A stretch of DNA of 64,000 nucleotides from Marinobacterium stanieri (GTDB taxonomy: Bacteria > Pseudomonadota > Gammaproteobacteria > Pseudomonadales > Balneatricaceae): positions 124,001-188,000 of the forward strand of contig NZ_FTMN01000003.1 of NCBI RefSeq assembly GCF_900155945.1, written 5' to 3'. The position numbers and the translations under genes are program-made. Shown piece after piece: positions 1 through 11,731 of the stretch (its first letter is position 1; each line of letters begins with the position of its first letter). Under the pieces are notes generated by a model, which was not told the origin of the DNA, made no database searches, and was given only the letters and a program-made list of their open reading frames with translations.

Positions 1-105
1 GTCCTGGGCGGCACGGGTCCAGCCGTGCAAAAAAATAACGGCCTGGCCACGGCCAAGGCTGACATAACGAATAGGGTGTTGGTCGGAACTGAGCAGGGTT
101 TCCAT
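1..105 (-). CDS. alpha/beta hydrolase, N-terminal fragment (runs off window)
   Basis: Thirty-five codons are visible on the minus strand from an ATG at 105 down to the window edge. The translation starts METLLSSDQHPIRY and reaches VIFLHGWTRAAQD. The hydrophobic strand followed by HGW is the oxyanion-hole motif near the N-terminus of alpha/beta hydrolases. The catalytic serine and the rest of the protein lie outside the window, so substrate and subfamily cannot be named. It is downstream of purB on the same strand and separated from it by a terminator. Confidence 0.6.
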   Translation of the reverse strand, partial: METLLSSDQHPIRYVSLGRGQAVIFLHGWTRAAQD

Positions 106-130
106 ACGTGCCTAGACTCCATGCAGATAT

Positions 131-154
131 GAAAACGGGGCCAGAAGGCCCCGT
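131..154 (-). terminator. rho-independent terminator of purB
   Basis: An 8-bp perfect stem ACGGGGCC / GGCCCCGT with an AGAA loop (135-154) lies 9 bases past the purB stop. Read on the minus strand it is followed by TTT and a C. It separates purB from the hydrolase gene. Confidence 0.75.
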
Positions 155-162
155 GAGAATGC

Positions 163-1542
<1,380 letters not shown>

Positions 1543-1668
1543 TTATCAGCTTGTGTCATTAAAGGGGCGATTATACGGAAAATGGCCGCCACTGGGTATG
1601 CCGATAAGCTGACAGGTGGTGGGGTTTTGGCGTAACCCGGGTTTTAGCCGCTGTGAGAGCGAGGCTGG

Positions 1669-2199
1669 TCAGTCTGCCCAGCCGCTGCCAATGGCGCTGA
1701 AGGGTAGTTCCAGGCCCAGTTCCGGCACCTCCTGGCCGATCCAGGCCGGGAAGGTATTGCTGTTGGGGCCCGGGAAAACGCGATACTCATCACGCCAGGG
1801 GTAACGTTGCGCCGCTGCATCGATGCGCTGAATCAGGTCGTCCACGCCTTCGCCGCGTCGGTCCAGAATCAGCTCGGGGCGCGCACCAAACCAGTGACGG
1901 TCTGGAATGTCCTGTTTCACGCTCAGTACCGGCAACCCACTGCGCTCGCGCCAGCCAACCACTTCGTAGACCTTGTAATGATCGGTATTGGAGGGCTTGA
2001 CCGAAATCCAGGTGTGGATGGCGAAAATGCCTCGCCAGCCCCAGGCATCGGCGCCATATACCTGGATGACGGCTTCGGGTGTGGATTCAGGATCTGGTGC
2101 AATACCGGCAGATGCCCGACTGGCTGTACGCCAGCCATCGTTGCTGGAACAGGCCGTTAGCAGGGGCAGTAGAACAAGCGTGGCGAGCAGTTTCTTCAT
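1669..2199 (-). CDS. DUF3750 family lipoprotein
   Basis: Predicted 176-residue lipoprotein. The N-terminus MKKLLATLVLLPLLTACSSN is a classical type II signal with lipobox LTAC, so the mature protein would be anchored by Cys18. The body carries the DUF3750 features: VIQVYGADAWGWRGIFAIHTW, an R-x-x-WFG segment, and the C-terminal PGPNSNTF followed by WIGQEVPEL. Family function is unknown. The frame is open upstream, and an ATG at 2241 has a better Shine-Dalgarno (AGGA, 8 bases away) and would add 14 residues before the signal. The MKK start is chosen on signal-peptide grounds only. It sits between hflD and purB, which are adjacent in E. coli. Confidence 0.75.
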   Translation of the reverse strand: MKKLLATLVLLPLLTACSSNDGWRTASRASAGIAPDPESTPEAVIQVYGADAWGWRGIFAIHTWISVKPSNTDHYKVYEVVGWRERSGLPVLSVKQDIPDRHWFGARPELILDRRGEGVDDLIQRIDAAAQRYPWRDEYRVFPGPNSNTFPAWIGQEVPELGLELPFSAIGSGWAD

Positions 2200-2276
2200 G
2201 GTCGGGAATGTATCGAGCCAGCTGGAATCGTTAAGTTTCATCTGAATATTCCTACGCTGGCTCCAAGTGTGCTGGA

Positions 2277-2951
2277 TCAACTACCCATGATGCGACGCAA
2301 GGAAGGTTTGAGGCGTGAGCGGAAGAACAGCATATGCCAGCGCTTACCACCGACCTGGCGCCAGAGCAGGGTAGAGCGAATACCTGCCAGCAGCAGGGCG
2401 CGTACGCGTGCGGCATTTTCACTGTTCTGCAGATGGCGAGGATCACCGCCAACCTGAATACGGAAACTGAAATGGCTGATGGTTTCCTGGTACAGGTTAT
2501 CCAGCGCTGCGATGACGTTACGGTGCGTGTAGGCAACCGGTTCCAGGTCAGCTGCTGCACCCTCATCACTTTCATTGAAGTAACGTGCCTTGGCGGCCAC
2601 GGCATCGATGCCCTGGCCAACTTTGGCCATAACGTCCGGATTCTTATCCAGCTGCTTCTCCAGCATGATCATGCCCAAAACATACTGAACGATACGTTTG
2701 TTCTGCGCGCTCTCGTTTTTCTCAACCATGTCCTGCAGGTGGCGCAGGCCCAAACCTAGGGTGTAGGGCACTTCGCTGACCCCGCCAAAGACATCTTCGG
2801 TCAGTTTGGGATCGGTTACGAACAGGCTGGCGATACTGGCTTCATAACTGTTCTGCGGCACCATGCCGCGGCTGGCAACCTGGTCGACAAGACTGGCGGC
2901 CTGAAACATGCCGGCCAGCGCCAGGGTCTGTTCATCATGTTGACGTGACAT
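2277..2951 (-). CDS. hflD: HflD, high-frequency lysogenization protein homologue
   Basis: Peripheral inner-membrane protein known in E. coli for binding lambda CII and lowering lysogeny; its normal cellular role is unclear. The 224-residue protein has the family's N-terminal QTLALAGMFQAASLVDQVA and the helical core YTLGLGLRHLQDM, with the usual HFSFRIQV-GDPRHLQN block near residues 155-175. Its ATG overlaps the mnmA stop by one base (TGATG), so it is probably translationally coupled to mnmA. Confidence 0.93.
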   Translation of the reverse strand: MSRQHDEQTLALAGMFQAASLVDQVASRGMVPQNSYEASIASLFVTDPKLTEDVFGGVSEVPYTLGLGLRHLQDMVEKNESAQNKRIVQYVLGMIMLEKQLDKNPDVMAKVGQGIDAVAAKARYFNESDEGAAADLEPVAYTHRNVIAALDNLYQETISHFSFRIQVGGDPRHLQNSENAARVRALLLAGIRSTLLWRQVGGKRWHMLFFRSRLKPSLRRIMGS

Positions 2952-4084
2952 CAGGCCTCCTTGACCGACGCGGCGATTGAATGACGGGAGGTGGACTCAA
3001 TCACCCCACCGCCCAGGCAGACATCATCCAGATACAAAACAACTGACTGGCCCGGGGTGACAGCACGCTGGGGCTGGTCGAAGACAACGCGGTAACCGCC
3101 TTCTGGAGCTGCTTCCACGACACAGTCCTGATCGGACTGGCGATACCGTACCTTTGCCTTGCAGCGTAGCGGTAATTGCGGAGCTTCGCCGCTGATCCAG
3201 AAAATATCGCTGGCATGCAGCCAGTCAGAGTAGAGCAGCGGGTGCTTGCCCTGCACAGCAATCAGTACATTGCGGTCCAGGTCCTTGGCTGCTGCGAACC
3301 AGGGTTCTTCAGGGTGGTTTTTAAGACCGCCAATGCCGAGCCCCTGACGCTGGCCGATGGTGTAGTACATCAGCCCTTGATGCTCACCGATAACCTCGCC
3401 GTCAGGTGTTTCGATTTTGCCGGGTTGGGCCGGCAGGTACTGCTTCAGGAAGTCGCTGAAGCGGCGTTCGCCGATAAAGCAGATACCGGTACTGTCTTTC
3501 TTGTCGTGAGTGATCAGACCGTGTTCTTCAGCCAGGCGGCGAACTTCGGGCTTTTCCAGTTCACCTACCGGGAACAGGCTGAGTTTAAGCTCCTCTTCAC
3601 CCACCTGATGCAGGAAGTAACTCTGATCCTTGTTGTTATCCAGGCCTTTAAGCAGCACTGTATGATCATCGCGTTCGCCGCGGCGTACGTAGTGACCGGT
3701 CGCAATCAGGTCTGCACCCAGCATCTGGGCATATTCCAGGAACGCCTTGAACTTGATTTCGCGGTTGCAGAGGATATCCGGGTTTGGCGTACGACCGGCC
3801 TTGTATTCCTCCAGGAAATGCTCGAACACGTTGTCCCAGTACTCGGCAGCAAAGTTGGCGCCATGCAGGGTAATGCCCAGCTTGTCGCAGACCGCCTGCG
3901 CATCGGCCATGTCTTCCTTGGCCGTGCAGTACTCGGTGCCGTCATCTTCATCCCAGTTTTTCATGAACAGGCCTTCGACCTGATACCCCTGTTGCATCAG
4001 CAGCAAGGCAGAAACCGAGGAGTCGACACCGCCGGACATGCCGACAATGACTTTGGTTTGATCGTTGGGCTTGGGTGCAGTCAT
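2951..4084 (-). CDS. mnmA: tRNA-specific 2-thiouridylase MnmA
   Basis: Adenylates and thiolates U34 of tRNA Lys, Glu and Gln with sulfur delivered by TusE or a desulfurase. The 377-residue protein shows the PP-loop SGGVDSS at residues 17-23, the first catalytic cysteine in DILCNRE (about 105) and the persulfide cysteine in [10 protein letters not shown] (about 201). The C-terminal beta-barrel holds RYRQSD and a PGQSVVLY motif. The start is the ATG at 4084, which overlaps the nudJ stop by one base. The codon before it is TTG and gives a spurious extra Met if used. It is coupled downstream to hflD in the same way. Confidence 0.97.
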   Translation of the reverse strand: MTAPKPNDQTKVIVGMSGGVDSSVSALLLMQQGYQVEGLFMKNWDEDDGTEYCTAKEDMADAQAVCDKLGITLHGANFAAEYWDNVFEHFLEEYKAGRTPNPDILCNREIKFKAFLEYAQMLGADLIATGHYVRRGERDDHTVLLKGLDNNKDQSYFLHQVGEEELKLSLFPVGELEKPEVRRLAEEHGLITHDKKDSTGICFIGERRFSDFLKQYLPAQPGKIETPDGEVIGEHQGLMYYTIGQRQGLGIGGLKNHPEEPWFAAAKDLDRNVLIAVQGKHPLLYSDWLHASDIFWISGEAPQLPLRCKAKVRYRQSDQDCVVEAAPEGGYRVVFDQPQRAVTPGQSVVLYLDDVCLGGGVIESTSRHSIAASVKEA

Positions 4085-4530
4085 CAAGCAGTTTCCTGAA
4101 TAAAGTCCAGAGGGTAACGAACACCGCGCAGGTAATCATCGATGCATCGGGTAACCAGTTGGCTACGCAATTGAGATCCGAGCGCACCGATTTCGCTGCG
4201 TGTCAGCCAGTGCGGGCCAATAATCCCGTCATCCAGCGATGCATCAGGCTGTTGCCGAAGGGGGCGGGCAATAAAGCAGAAACGGTGATAAGTCTGGCCA
4301 TTGCTGGGCGCATAGTAAGTATAGAGCCCCAGCAGGGCTTCGGGTTCCACTTCCCAACCGGTTTCCTCCAGGGTCTCGCGCCGGGCGGCTTCTACGAAGG
4401 TTTCCCCCGATTCAAGATGGCCGGCCGGCTGATTGAAAACCCGTTTGCCATCGGCTATCTCTTCCACCAGCAGGAACTTGCCGTCACGCTCTACGATGCA
4501 GGCGACGGTTGCATGAGGTGTCCAGCGCAT
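4084..4530 (-). CDS. nudJ: NUDIX hydrolase NudJ (phosphatase NudJ)
   Basis: The E. coli enzyme releases phosphate from nucleoside di- and triphosphates and thiamine (HMP) pyrophosphate. The 148-residue protein contains a complete Nudix box from Gly37 to Trp59 (G-x5-E-x7-REUxEExGU, core RRETLEETG). The opening [19 protein letters not shown] aligns with E. coli NudJ (MFKPHVTVACVV). The ATG at 4530 has GGAGAG just upstream; the frame is open much further 5' but without family similarity. First gene of the nudJ-mnmA-hflD block, divergent from moaE across 88 bases that must hold both promoters. Confidence 0.92.
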   Translation of the reverse strand: MRWTPHATVACIVERDGKFLLVEEIADGKRVFNQPAGHLESGETFVEAARRETLEETGWEVEPEALLGLYTYYAPSNGQTYHRFCFIARPLRQQPDASLDDGIIGPHWLTRSEIGALGSQLRSQLVTRCIDDYLRGVRYPLDFIQETA

Positions 4531-4618
4531 CATCTCTCCGTTTGTACTCGGTGTTACTGGGCGGTAATAATACCAGCTCAGAGGGTTGAATGCCTGTCCA
4601 TGAAAGGAGCGGAAGCGC

Positions 4619-5077
4619 TTGAACAGAATTGAAATTTCGACAAAAGACTTTGACCTGACCGAAGTACAGAATTGGCTGAAGCAGGGCGATACTCCCTGCG
4701 GCGCTACAGTGACATTCACCGGGCTGGTGCGAGACCTGGAAGAGGGCGGCCTGGATGGCCTATATCTTGAACACTACCCGGGCATGACGCAGAACGCGCT
4801 GGACAATATCATTCAGCAGGCGCGTCAGCGCTGGTCGCTGGGACCGGTCTGTATTCATCATCGCATTGGCTGGCTCACACCCGGTGACAATATCGTCCTT
4901 GTCGCTCTGGCTTCACCTCATCGTGCCGAAGCCTTTGAGGCTGCCGAGTTTCTGATGGATTACCTGAAGCGGGATGCGCCTTTCTGGAAAAAAGAGCGCA
5001 TCAACGGCGAAGAGCATTGGGTTGAACAGAAGGAAAGTGACCGGCAGGCAGCCAAGCGCTGGCAAACCGAAGATTAG
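4619..5077 (+). CDS. moaE: molybdopterin synthase catalytic subunit MoaE
   Basis: Large subunit of molybdopterin synthase; it transfers sulfur from the MoaD thiocarboxylate to precursor Z (cPMP) to make the dithiolene of molybdenum cofactor. The 152-residue protein has the family blocks [33 protein letters not shown] and [14 protein letters not shown]. The active-site lysines correspond to about residues 117 and 124. The start is a TTG at 4619 with AGGAG about 9 bases upstream; the only nearby ATG (4600) is in another frame and stops after ten codons. No moaD or other moa gene is nearby. Its 3' end overlaps rluE tail to tail by 4 bases. Confidence 0.94.
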   Translation: MNRIEISTKDFDLTEVQNWLKQGDTPCGATVTFTGLVRDLEEGGLDGLYLEHYPGMTQNALDNIIQQARQRWSLGPVCIHHRIGWLTPGDNIVLVALASPHRAEAFEAAEFLMDYLKRDAPFWKKERINGEEHWVEQKESDRQAAKRWQTED

Positions 5078-5682
5078 GCCCTGTTGCGGCGCCTGGCATG
5101 CTGGGGTCGCGGACGACGTTTGGCCGGTGCCTTGGGCAGGTGTACCTGTTCCTGGCGGTATTGTCCCTGGCTGAGCTGGTCCAGCGTCCAGTTACCGATT
5201 GACCAGCGAATCAGGCGCAGGGTCGGGAAACCAATATGAGCCGTCATGCGGCGTACCTGGCGGTTGCGGCCTTCGCTGATAGTGAGTTTGAGCCAGCTGG
5301 TGGGCTGGTTTTTACGGAAACGAACGGGCGGGTTGCGCGGCCAGAGCCATTCGGGCTCATCAACCAGGCTTGCCTGGGCCGGGCGCGTAAGCCCATCCTT
5401 GAGTTCGACGCCTTTGCGCAGCTGCTCAATGGATGCTTCGTCCGGTACGCCTTCAACCTGCACAAAGTAGGTTTTGGGCATCTTGAAGGCAGGGCTGGCA
5501 AGCTGGTTCTGCAGCTTGCCGTCATCGGTGAGTATCAGCAGCCCTTCAGAGTCGTAATCAAGCCTTCCTGCGGCATAGATGCCGGGGATGTCGATGAAAT
5601 CAGCCAGTGTCGAGCGGCCTTCTGTATCCGTAAACTGGGTCAGTACACGAAAGGGTTTATTGAATAAAAGAACTCTCGACAT
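5074..5682 (-). CDS. rluE: 23S rRNA pseudouridine synthase, RluE/RsuA family
   Basis: Isomerises uridine to pseudouridine in rRNA (U2457 of 23S rRNA for E. coli RluE). The 202-residue protein starts [17 protein letters not shown] without an S4 domain, as RluE does. It carries the catalytic motif [17 protein letters not shown] with the nucleophile Asp42, then KTYFVQVEG and [10 protein letters not shown]. The tail is strongly basic ([15 protein letters not shown]), suiting RNA binding. Next to nudJ in E. coli too, which supports the RluE assignment over other RsuA-family members. Confidence 0.88.
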   Translation of the reverse strand: MSRVLLFNKPFRVLTQFTDTEGRSTLADFIDIPGIYAAGRLDYDSEGLLILTDDGKLQNQLASPAFKMPKTYFVQVEGVPDEASIEQLRKGVELKDGLTRPAQASLVDEPEWLWPRNPPVRFRKNQPTSWLKLTISEGRNRQVRRMTAHIGFPTLRLIRWSIGNWTLDQLSQGQYRQEQVHLPKAPAKRRPRPQHARRRNRA

Positions 5683-5690
5683 TCAGTATT

Positions 5691-5900
5691 TCAGGTTTCC
5701 GTGGGTTGTATGTTGATCGCGTGCAGCCCCTTGGGGCCTTGCTGGATCTCGAACTTGACGGCTTGTCCGGCTTTCAGGCTTTTGTACCCTTCCATGACGA
5801 TTGCTGAAAAATGAGCAAAAAGTTCTTCGTCACACTCGTCTGACAGGATGAATCCATAGCCTTTGGCGTTGTTGAACCACTTTACTGTCCCTATCTGCAT
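5691..5900 (-). CDS. cspD: cold shock domain protein, CspD-like
   Basis: Small single-domain OB-fold nucleic-acid-binding protein of 69 residues. RNP1 is KGYGFI (residues 13-18) and RNP2 is LFAHF (27-31), with Ala in place of the usual Val. The divergent position next to clpS-clpA is typical of cspD, whose E. coli product inhibits replication in stationary phase. The stop lies only 8 bases from the rluE start on the same strand, so the two may be co-transcribed. Confidence 0.9.
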   Translation of the reverse strand: MQIGTVKWFNNAKGYGFILSDECDEELFAHFSAIVMEGYKSLKAGQAVKFEIQQGPKGLHAINIQPTET

Positions 5901-6198
5901 TAGTACTCCCCCTGCGACTTCGGAGCCAGGCTCTATGTCATAACTTGTCCACTCGATAAAAAGCGGCGCTTTCCATTTATATTCCAGGGACTGCAGGTGG
6001 GCAGATTCTGCACTGCCCGAAACGTAACGCGTGTTACGGGCGTAGACTTCTCGGCAGGCTGCCTTTAACCTCTCCTTAGTAAAGCCGAGTATAGCATTTG
6101 CAGCCTATGACACTAGGTAATGTCGGGTTTTTCCTAAGGGTTTTAGACTAATATCGAAGGTGGAGATGTTGCTGCAACAGGTTCAAGAGTTCAAATTG
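5901..6198. other. cspD/clpS divergent intergenic region
   Basis: About 300 bases without a gene. It must contain the leftward cspD and rightward clpS promoters. A short GC-rich repeat, ACGTAACGCGTGTTACGGGCGT, is best described as imperfect dyad AACGCGTGTTACG near 6025-6040. No riboswitch or RNA gene was recognised. Confidence 0.4.
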
Positions 6199-6540
6199 AT
6201 GAGTAACGCACCACGGGCAAGTGATGAAGAGCACCATGATGACGATGGTGGCCAGCTGACAACGGCTGAGGCCAAGCCAAAACTCAAGCGTCCGCCCATG
6301 TACCGTGTGGTTCTGATGAATGACGACTACACGCCGATGGATTTTGTCGTCGAGGTTTTGATGATTTTTTTCGGGATGGACCAGGAAAAGGCGACACAAG
6401 TGATGTTAGCGGTCCATACTCAGGGTAAGGGCGTATGTGGGGTATTCACCCGCGATGTCGCCGAAACCAAGGCTGCGCAGGTCAATCAATATGCGCGAGA
6501 AAACAAGCATCCGCTGCTGTGTGAAGTAGAGTCGGTCTGA
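6199..6540 (+). CDS. clpS: ATP-dependent Clp protease adaptor ClpS
   Basis: Binds N-degron substrates (N-terminal Leu, Phe, Tyr, Trp) and hands them to ClpA of the ClpAP protease. The 113-residue form has an acidic disordered N-terminus and the folded core from [19 protein letters not shown]. The NDDYTP pocket starts at residue 41, and the core continues with [15 protein letters not shown] and [16 protein letters not shown]. The start is uncertain: an in-frame ATG at 6166 (and GTG at 6160) preceded by GAAGG could add 11-13 residues. clpA follows after 14 bases on the same strand. Confidence 0.95.
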   Translation: MSNAPRASDEEHHDDDGGQLTTAEAKPKLKRPPMYRVVLMNDDYTPMDFVVEVLMIFFGMDQEKATQVMLAVHTQGKGVCGVFTRDVAETKAAQVNQYARENKHPLLCEVESV

Positions 6541-6554
6541 CGGAGGCGAATGCC

Positions 6555-8813
6555 ATGCTGAATCGAGAACTGGAAGACACCCTGAGCGTTGCGTTTCGGT
6601 CTGCCCGAGACAAGCGACATGAATTCATGACAGTAGAGCACCTGTTACTGGCTCTGCTGGATAACCGCCAGGCGGCCGAAGTGCTCAATGCCTGCGGCGC
6701 TGATATGGATCGATTGCGCAGTCAGCTGTCGACCTTTATTGACGAAACAACACCGCTATTGCCCGAAAACATACCCAACATTGAAACCCAGCCAACATTG
6801 GGCTTTCAAAGGGTACTGCAACGTGCTGTTTTCCATGTGCAATCGTCCGGCAAAACGGAAGTAAGCGGCGCCAATGTGCTGGTTGCCATTTTCAGTGAGC
6901 AGGAAAGCCATGCCGTTTTTGTACTGCAACAGCAGGGCATAGAACGTGTCGATGTGGTGAACTACATCTCCCACGGCATCTCTCGCATCAACGAGAGCGA
7001 AGCGGACGATCACGAAGCCATTTCGGATGGTGAAGAAGGTGGCGAAAGCAACAAGAGCGCACTGGCGCAGTATGCCGTTAACCTGAACCAGCAGGCCGCG
7101 CTTGGTCGCGTTGATCCGCTGGTAGGGCGTGATTCCGAAGTGGAGCGCGTGGTGCAGATCCTGTCACGCCGCCGCAAGAACAACCCCTTGCTGGTGGGTG
7201 AGGCCGGGGTGGGTAAAACCGCCATCGCGGAAGGCCTGGCCAAGCTGATCATCGAGGACAAGGTGCCGGAGATCATCAGCAACAGCGTGGTTTATGCCTT
7301 GGACCTGGGTGCGCTGCTGGCGGGTACCAAATACCGTGGTGATTTCGAGAAACGTCTCAAGGCGCTGCTGAATGAAGTCAAACAGCAGGATCACGCCATC
7401 CTGTTCATTGATGAGATCCACACCATTATCGGTGCTGGCGCTGCATCAGGTGGCTCCATGGATGCATCAAACCTGCTTAAGCCGCTGCTGAGCTCGGGTG
7501 AGATCCGTTGCATCGGCTCGACAACCTTTCAGGAATTCCGTGGCATTTTCGAGAAGGACCGTGCGCTGGCTCGACGCTTCCAGAAAATCGACGTGCTGGA
7601 GCCCAGTGCCGAGGATACCTACCGTATCCTGCGTGGTCTGAAGTCACGCTTTGAAGAGCACCATGATGTCGAGTACACCGACGAAGCCTTGCGTGCAGCG
7701 GCTGAACTGGCAGACCGTTACATTAACGACAAGCATATGCCGGACAAGGCCATTGATGTCATTGATGAAGCCGGGGCCTACCAGCGCCTGATGCCGGAAG
7801 AGCACCGCAAGCGCATAATCGACGTGGATGAAGTGGAAACCGTGGTGGCCAAGATTGCCCGTATTCCGCCGAAGAGCGTTTCCACCTCCGACAAGGAACA
7901 GCTGCGCAAGCTGGAAGGCAACCTCAAAATGGTTGTGTTGGGGCAGGATGAGGCGATCGATTCACTGGCGTCTGCCATCAAGCTGTCCCGTGCCGGGTTG
8001 AAAGAGCCCAGCAAGCCGGTGGGCAGCTTCCTCTTTTCCGGTCCTACCGGCGTCGGTAAAACCGAGGTGACTCAGCAGCTGGCGCGCATCCTGGGTATCG
8101 AGCTGGTGCGCTTCGATATGTCGGAGTACATGGAACGCCATACGGTATCCCGCCTGATTGGTGCACCTCCCGGTTACGTCGGTTTCGACCAGGGTGGCCT
8201 ACTGACCGAGGCGATTACCAAGTCTCCGCACTGTGTATTGCTGCTGGATGAGATCGAGAAGGCGCATCCGGAAGTCTTTAACCTGCTGCTGCAGGTGATG
8301 GATAACGGTACGCTGACCGATAACAACGGCCGCAAGGCAGACTTCCGTAACGTTATTCTGGTGATGACCACTAATGCGGGCGCGGAAGCCCAGAGCCGTC
8401 CATCCATCGGTTTCACGACGCAGGATCACAGCACCGATGCCATGGAAGCACTCAAGCGCCTGTTCACACCTGAATTCCGTAACCGTCTGGATGCGGTGAT
8501 TCAGTTCAAGCCGCTGACGCTGGATATCGTCAAGGGTGTGGTCGACAAGTTCCTGACCGAACTTCAGGCCCAGCTCGACGAGAAACATGTGGTGCTGCAT
8601 GTGAACGAAGAGGCTCGACTCTGGCTGGCCGAGAACGGTTACGACGAGAAGATGGGTGCTCGCCCGATGCAGCGTTTGATTCAGGATCAGCTCAAGAAGC
8701 CGCTGGCTGAAATGATCCTGTTTGGAGAGCTGGCCGAATCCGGTGGCGACGTCGACATCGGTGTCGGCGAGGATGGGAAGCTGGAACTGGAAGTGGCAAC
8801 GGTGGCAGCCTAA
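6555..8813 (+). CDS. clpA: ATP-dependent Clp protease ATP-binding subunit ClpA
   Basis: AAA+ hexameric unfoldase that feeds ClpP. The 752-residue protein has the N-terminal Clp_N double repeat (MLNRELEDTL to about 145), a first AAA module with Walker A GEAGVGKTA near residue 215 and Walker B LFIDEIHTI, and a second with GPTGVGKTE near 495. The ClpP-docking loop is in the second module. No ClpB-type coiled-coil insertion is seen, and the length matches E. coli ClpA (758). It forms an operon with its adaptor clpS. Its clpP partner is not in the window. Confidence 0.98.
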   Translation: MLNRELEDTLSVAFRSARDKRHEFMTVEHLLLALLDNRQAAEVLNACGADMDRLRSQLSTFIDETTPLLPENIPNIETQPTLGFQRVLQRAVFHVQSSGKTEVSGANVLVAIFSEQESHAVFVLQQQGIERVDVVNYISHGISRINESEADDHEAISDGEEGGESNKSALAQYAVNLNQQAALGRVDPLVGRDSEVERVVQILSRRRKNNPLLVGEAGVGKTAIAEGLAKLIIEDKVPEIISNSVVYALDLGALLAGTKYRGDFEKRLKALLNEVKQQDHAILFIDEIHTIIGAGAASGGSMDASNLLKPLLSSGEIRCIGSTTFQEFRGIFEKDRALARRFQKIDVLEPSAEDTYRILRGLKSRFEEHHDVEYTDEALRAAAELADRYINDKHMPDKAIDVIDEAGAYQRLMPEEHRKRIIDVDEVETVVAKIARIPPKSVSTSDKEQLRKLEGNLKMVVLGQDEAIDSLASAIKLSRAGLKEPSKPVGSFLFSGPTGVGKTEVTQQLARILGIELVRFDMSEYMERHTVSRLIGAPPGYVGFDQGGLLTEAITKSPHCVLLLDEIEKAHPEVFNLLLQVMDNGTLTDNNGRKADFRNVILVMTTNAGAEAQSRPSIGFTTQDHSTDAMEALKRLFTPEFRNRLDAVIQFKPLTLDIVKGVVDKFLTELQAQLDEKHVVLHVNEEARLWLAENGYDEKMGARPMQRLIQDQLKKPLAEMILFGELAESGGDVDIGVGEDGKLELEVATVAA

Positions 8814-8822
8814 GGGCTGCCA
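8803..8822. terminator. hairpin spanning the clpA stop, possible bidirectional terminator
   Basis: A perfect 8-bp dyad TGGCAGCC / GGCTGCCA with a TAAG loop covers the clpA stop codon between the convergent clpA and infA. There is no T tract on either side, so terminator function is an inference from position. Confidence 0.35.
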
Positions 8823-8846
8823 TCCGTCAGGAGCCGCGCCTGGAAA

Positions 8847-9065
8847 TTAGCGGGCGCGGTATACGATGCGGCCTTTGCTCAGGTCGTAAGGTGTCAGTTC
8901 AACCTTGACCTTGTCGCCGGTCAGAATGCGGATGTAGTTTTTGCGCATTTTGCCGGAGATGTGAGCTGTTACAACGTGGCCGTTTTCCAGCTCGACGCGA
9001 AACATGGTGTTCGGAAGGGTGTCGATGACAGTACCTTCCATCTCAAAAGCTTCTTCTTTAGCCAT
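8847..9065 (-). CDS. infA: translation initiation factor IF-1
   Basis: Small OB-fold factor that occupies the ribosomal A site during initiation. The 72-residue length and sequence ([20 protein letters not shown], then [21 protein letters not shown] and [17 protein letters not shown]) match the gammaproteobacterial family along its whole length. It is tail to tail with clpA and upstream of nothing on its own strand, as in E. coli where infA also sits between clpA and aat. Confidence 0.98.
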   Translation of the reverse strand: MAKEEAFEMEGTVIDTLPNTMFRVELENGHVVTAHISGKMRKNYIRILTGDKVKVELTPYDLSKGRIVYRAR

Positions 9066-9142
9066 TAACTACCTACCTTGAAGGCTTTGTTGCCTGTTGG
9101 AAAGCGCAATATTCTGCCTGAAACCGCGATTGAATTCAAAAT

Positions 9143-9871
9143 CTAATCGGGCTTGCTGCCCTGTTGAATACGCTGCCATTCACCATCCAGCAGCATTTCC
9201 AGCGGTCGATAGGCTGTCTTGTAGTTCATCTTGCGGCAATTTTTGACCCAGTAACCCAGGTAGAGATAGGGCAAACCCTGGCGTTGCGCTTCGCGAACCA
9301 GCCAAAGAATAGCATTAACCCCCAGACTGCGCCGGTCCAGATCCGGGTCGTAGAAGGTATAAAGCGCGGAAAGTCCCTGATCCAGACGGTCGCAGACGCT
9401 GATTGCCACCAGCTGACCATCCGGTGCCCGGAATTCGTAAAACAGGCTGTCCTGCATGCCTTCGATCAGGAAATTGATGAACTGCTCTGGTGATGGCGGG
9501 AACATGTCGCCATCCTGGTGGCGTTCGCAGATGTAACGCTCATAAAGTGCGTAGTACTCGGCCGTGAGCTGGCAGGGCAGGGCGCGAATCAGCAAATCCT
9601 GATTGCGGTTCTCAATCCGGCGCTGGGTCTTGGATGGTTTGAACGCCTGTACCGGGATGCGGACCGAAATGCAGGCCTGGCAATGTTCACAGTGGGGGCG
9701 GTAAATGTGGCTGCCGCTGCGGCGAAAGCCCAGGTCGGAAAGCTGGCTGTACAGCGCCTTGCCGACATGGGCCCTGGGGTCGACAAACAGCGTGCGTGCC
9801 TGTTGGTCATCCAGATAGCTGCAGTCGTGCACCGGTGTGGCGTAGAACTTGAGCGTACGTAGACTACTCAT
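9143..9871 (-). CDS. bpt: aspartate/glutamate leucyltransferase (Bpt/Ate)
   Basis: Transfers Leu from Leu-tRNA to proteins with N-terminal Asp or Glu, creating a ClpS-recognised degron. The 242-residue protein starts [20 protein letters not shown] and has the conserved cysteine cluster [15 protein letters not shown] near residues 60-75, followed by [15 protein letters not shown] near the C-terminus. These are hallmarks of the bacterial ATE family with Leu specificity. Its ATG overlaps the end of aat by 8 bases, so the two transferases are co-expressed. E. coli lacks this gene. Confidence 0.95.
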   Translation of the reverse strand: MSSLRTLKFYATPVHDCSYLDDQQARTLFVDPRAHVGKALYSQLSDLGFRRSGSHIYRPHCEHCQACISVRIPVQAFKPSKTQRRIENRNQDLLIRALPCQLTAEYYALYERYICERHQDGDMFPPSPEQFINFLIEGMQDSLFYEFRAPDGQLVAISVCDRLDQGLSALYTFYDPDLDRRSLGVNAILWLVREAQRQGLPYLYLGYWVKNCRKMNYKTAYRPLEMLLDGEWQRIQQGSKPD

Positions 9872-10582
9872 CCCGTGCTCCGTTAAATGCCTCGCGTGTC
9901 AGATCAAAAGCCCAGTCATGAACCAGCGGCTGCACCGTAAATTCATCCAGCAGTTCGGCGAAATACTGTCGCGGCACTTCCGATGCGCCCAGGCTGGCTA
10001 GATGGTCATTGTAGACCTGGCAATCGATCAGCTCATACCCCCAGTATTGCAGCTGTCGGGCCAACCAGGCAAAGGCAATTTTGGAACAGTCACGTTGTCG
10101 CGAAAACATCGATTCGCCAAAAAAGACACGACCAATTGCCAGCCCGTATAGGCCGCCGACCAGTTCATCATCAATCCAGACTTCAACGGAGTGCGCATGG
10201 CCCTGATGGTGAAGGTCAAGGTAGGCGCAAAAAATGTCATTACTGATCCAGGTGCCATCCTGCTTGGGGCGGGGAGATGCACAGGCGGAAATGACACGAT
10301 GGAACGCCTGATCAAAGGTAACTGTGTAGTCCTGCTTGCGCAGTCGCTTGCGCAGGCTGCGTGATAGGTACAGATCTTCGGGCCAAATGACGCAGCGCGG
10401 GTCCGGGCTCCACCAAAGAATAGGCTCCCCCGGGTTGTACCAGGGGAAAATGCCCTTGCGATATGCCTTGAGCAGGCGCTCGCGGGAGAGATCTCCGCCC
10501 GCCGCGAGCAGGCCATTGGGTTCGTCCAGTGCCAGCTCGAGCGGGGGAAAATCGAGGCTGTCATCAGCCAGCCATGGAATCA

Positions 10583-10583
<1 letters not shown>
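9864..10583 (-). CDS. aat: leucyl/phenylalanyl-tRNA--protein transferase Aat
   Basis: Adds Leu or Phe from tRNA to N-terminal Arg or Lys, making type 2 N-degrons for ClpS/ClpAP. The 239-residue protein carries the family signatures [35 protein letters not shown], the SVEVW-GGLYG core and FFGESMFS. Its ATG overlaps the trxB stop by one base (TGATG) and its end overlaps bpt, giving a coupled trxB-aat-bpt operon. Confidence 0.97.
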
Positions 10584-11557
<974 letters not shown>

Positions 11558-11731
11558 TTAAGATATTCGTAAGTTGAGACAGGTATACTGTCAGATTAGC
11601 CGTTTGGAGCTGACTCTAAACGTCAACAACAAAATTGTCCAACGCTGGAATCCTCCGCGCGGATTCGGTGTCTGGGGCAGTATTGTGATATTTTTCACGT
11701 CTAAGCATCACCGAGTGTAAGGATTGTTGTA

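Noticed and set aside
3176-4099. 307-codon plus-strand frame opposite mnmA
   Set aside because: Mirror of a well-conserved gene, no ribosome site or family match.
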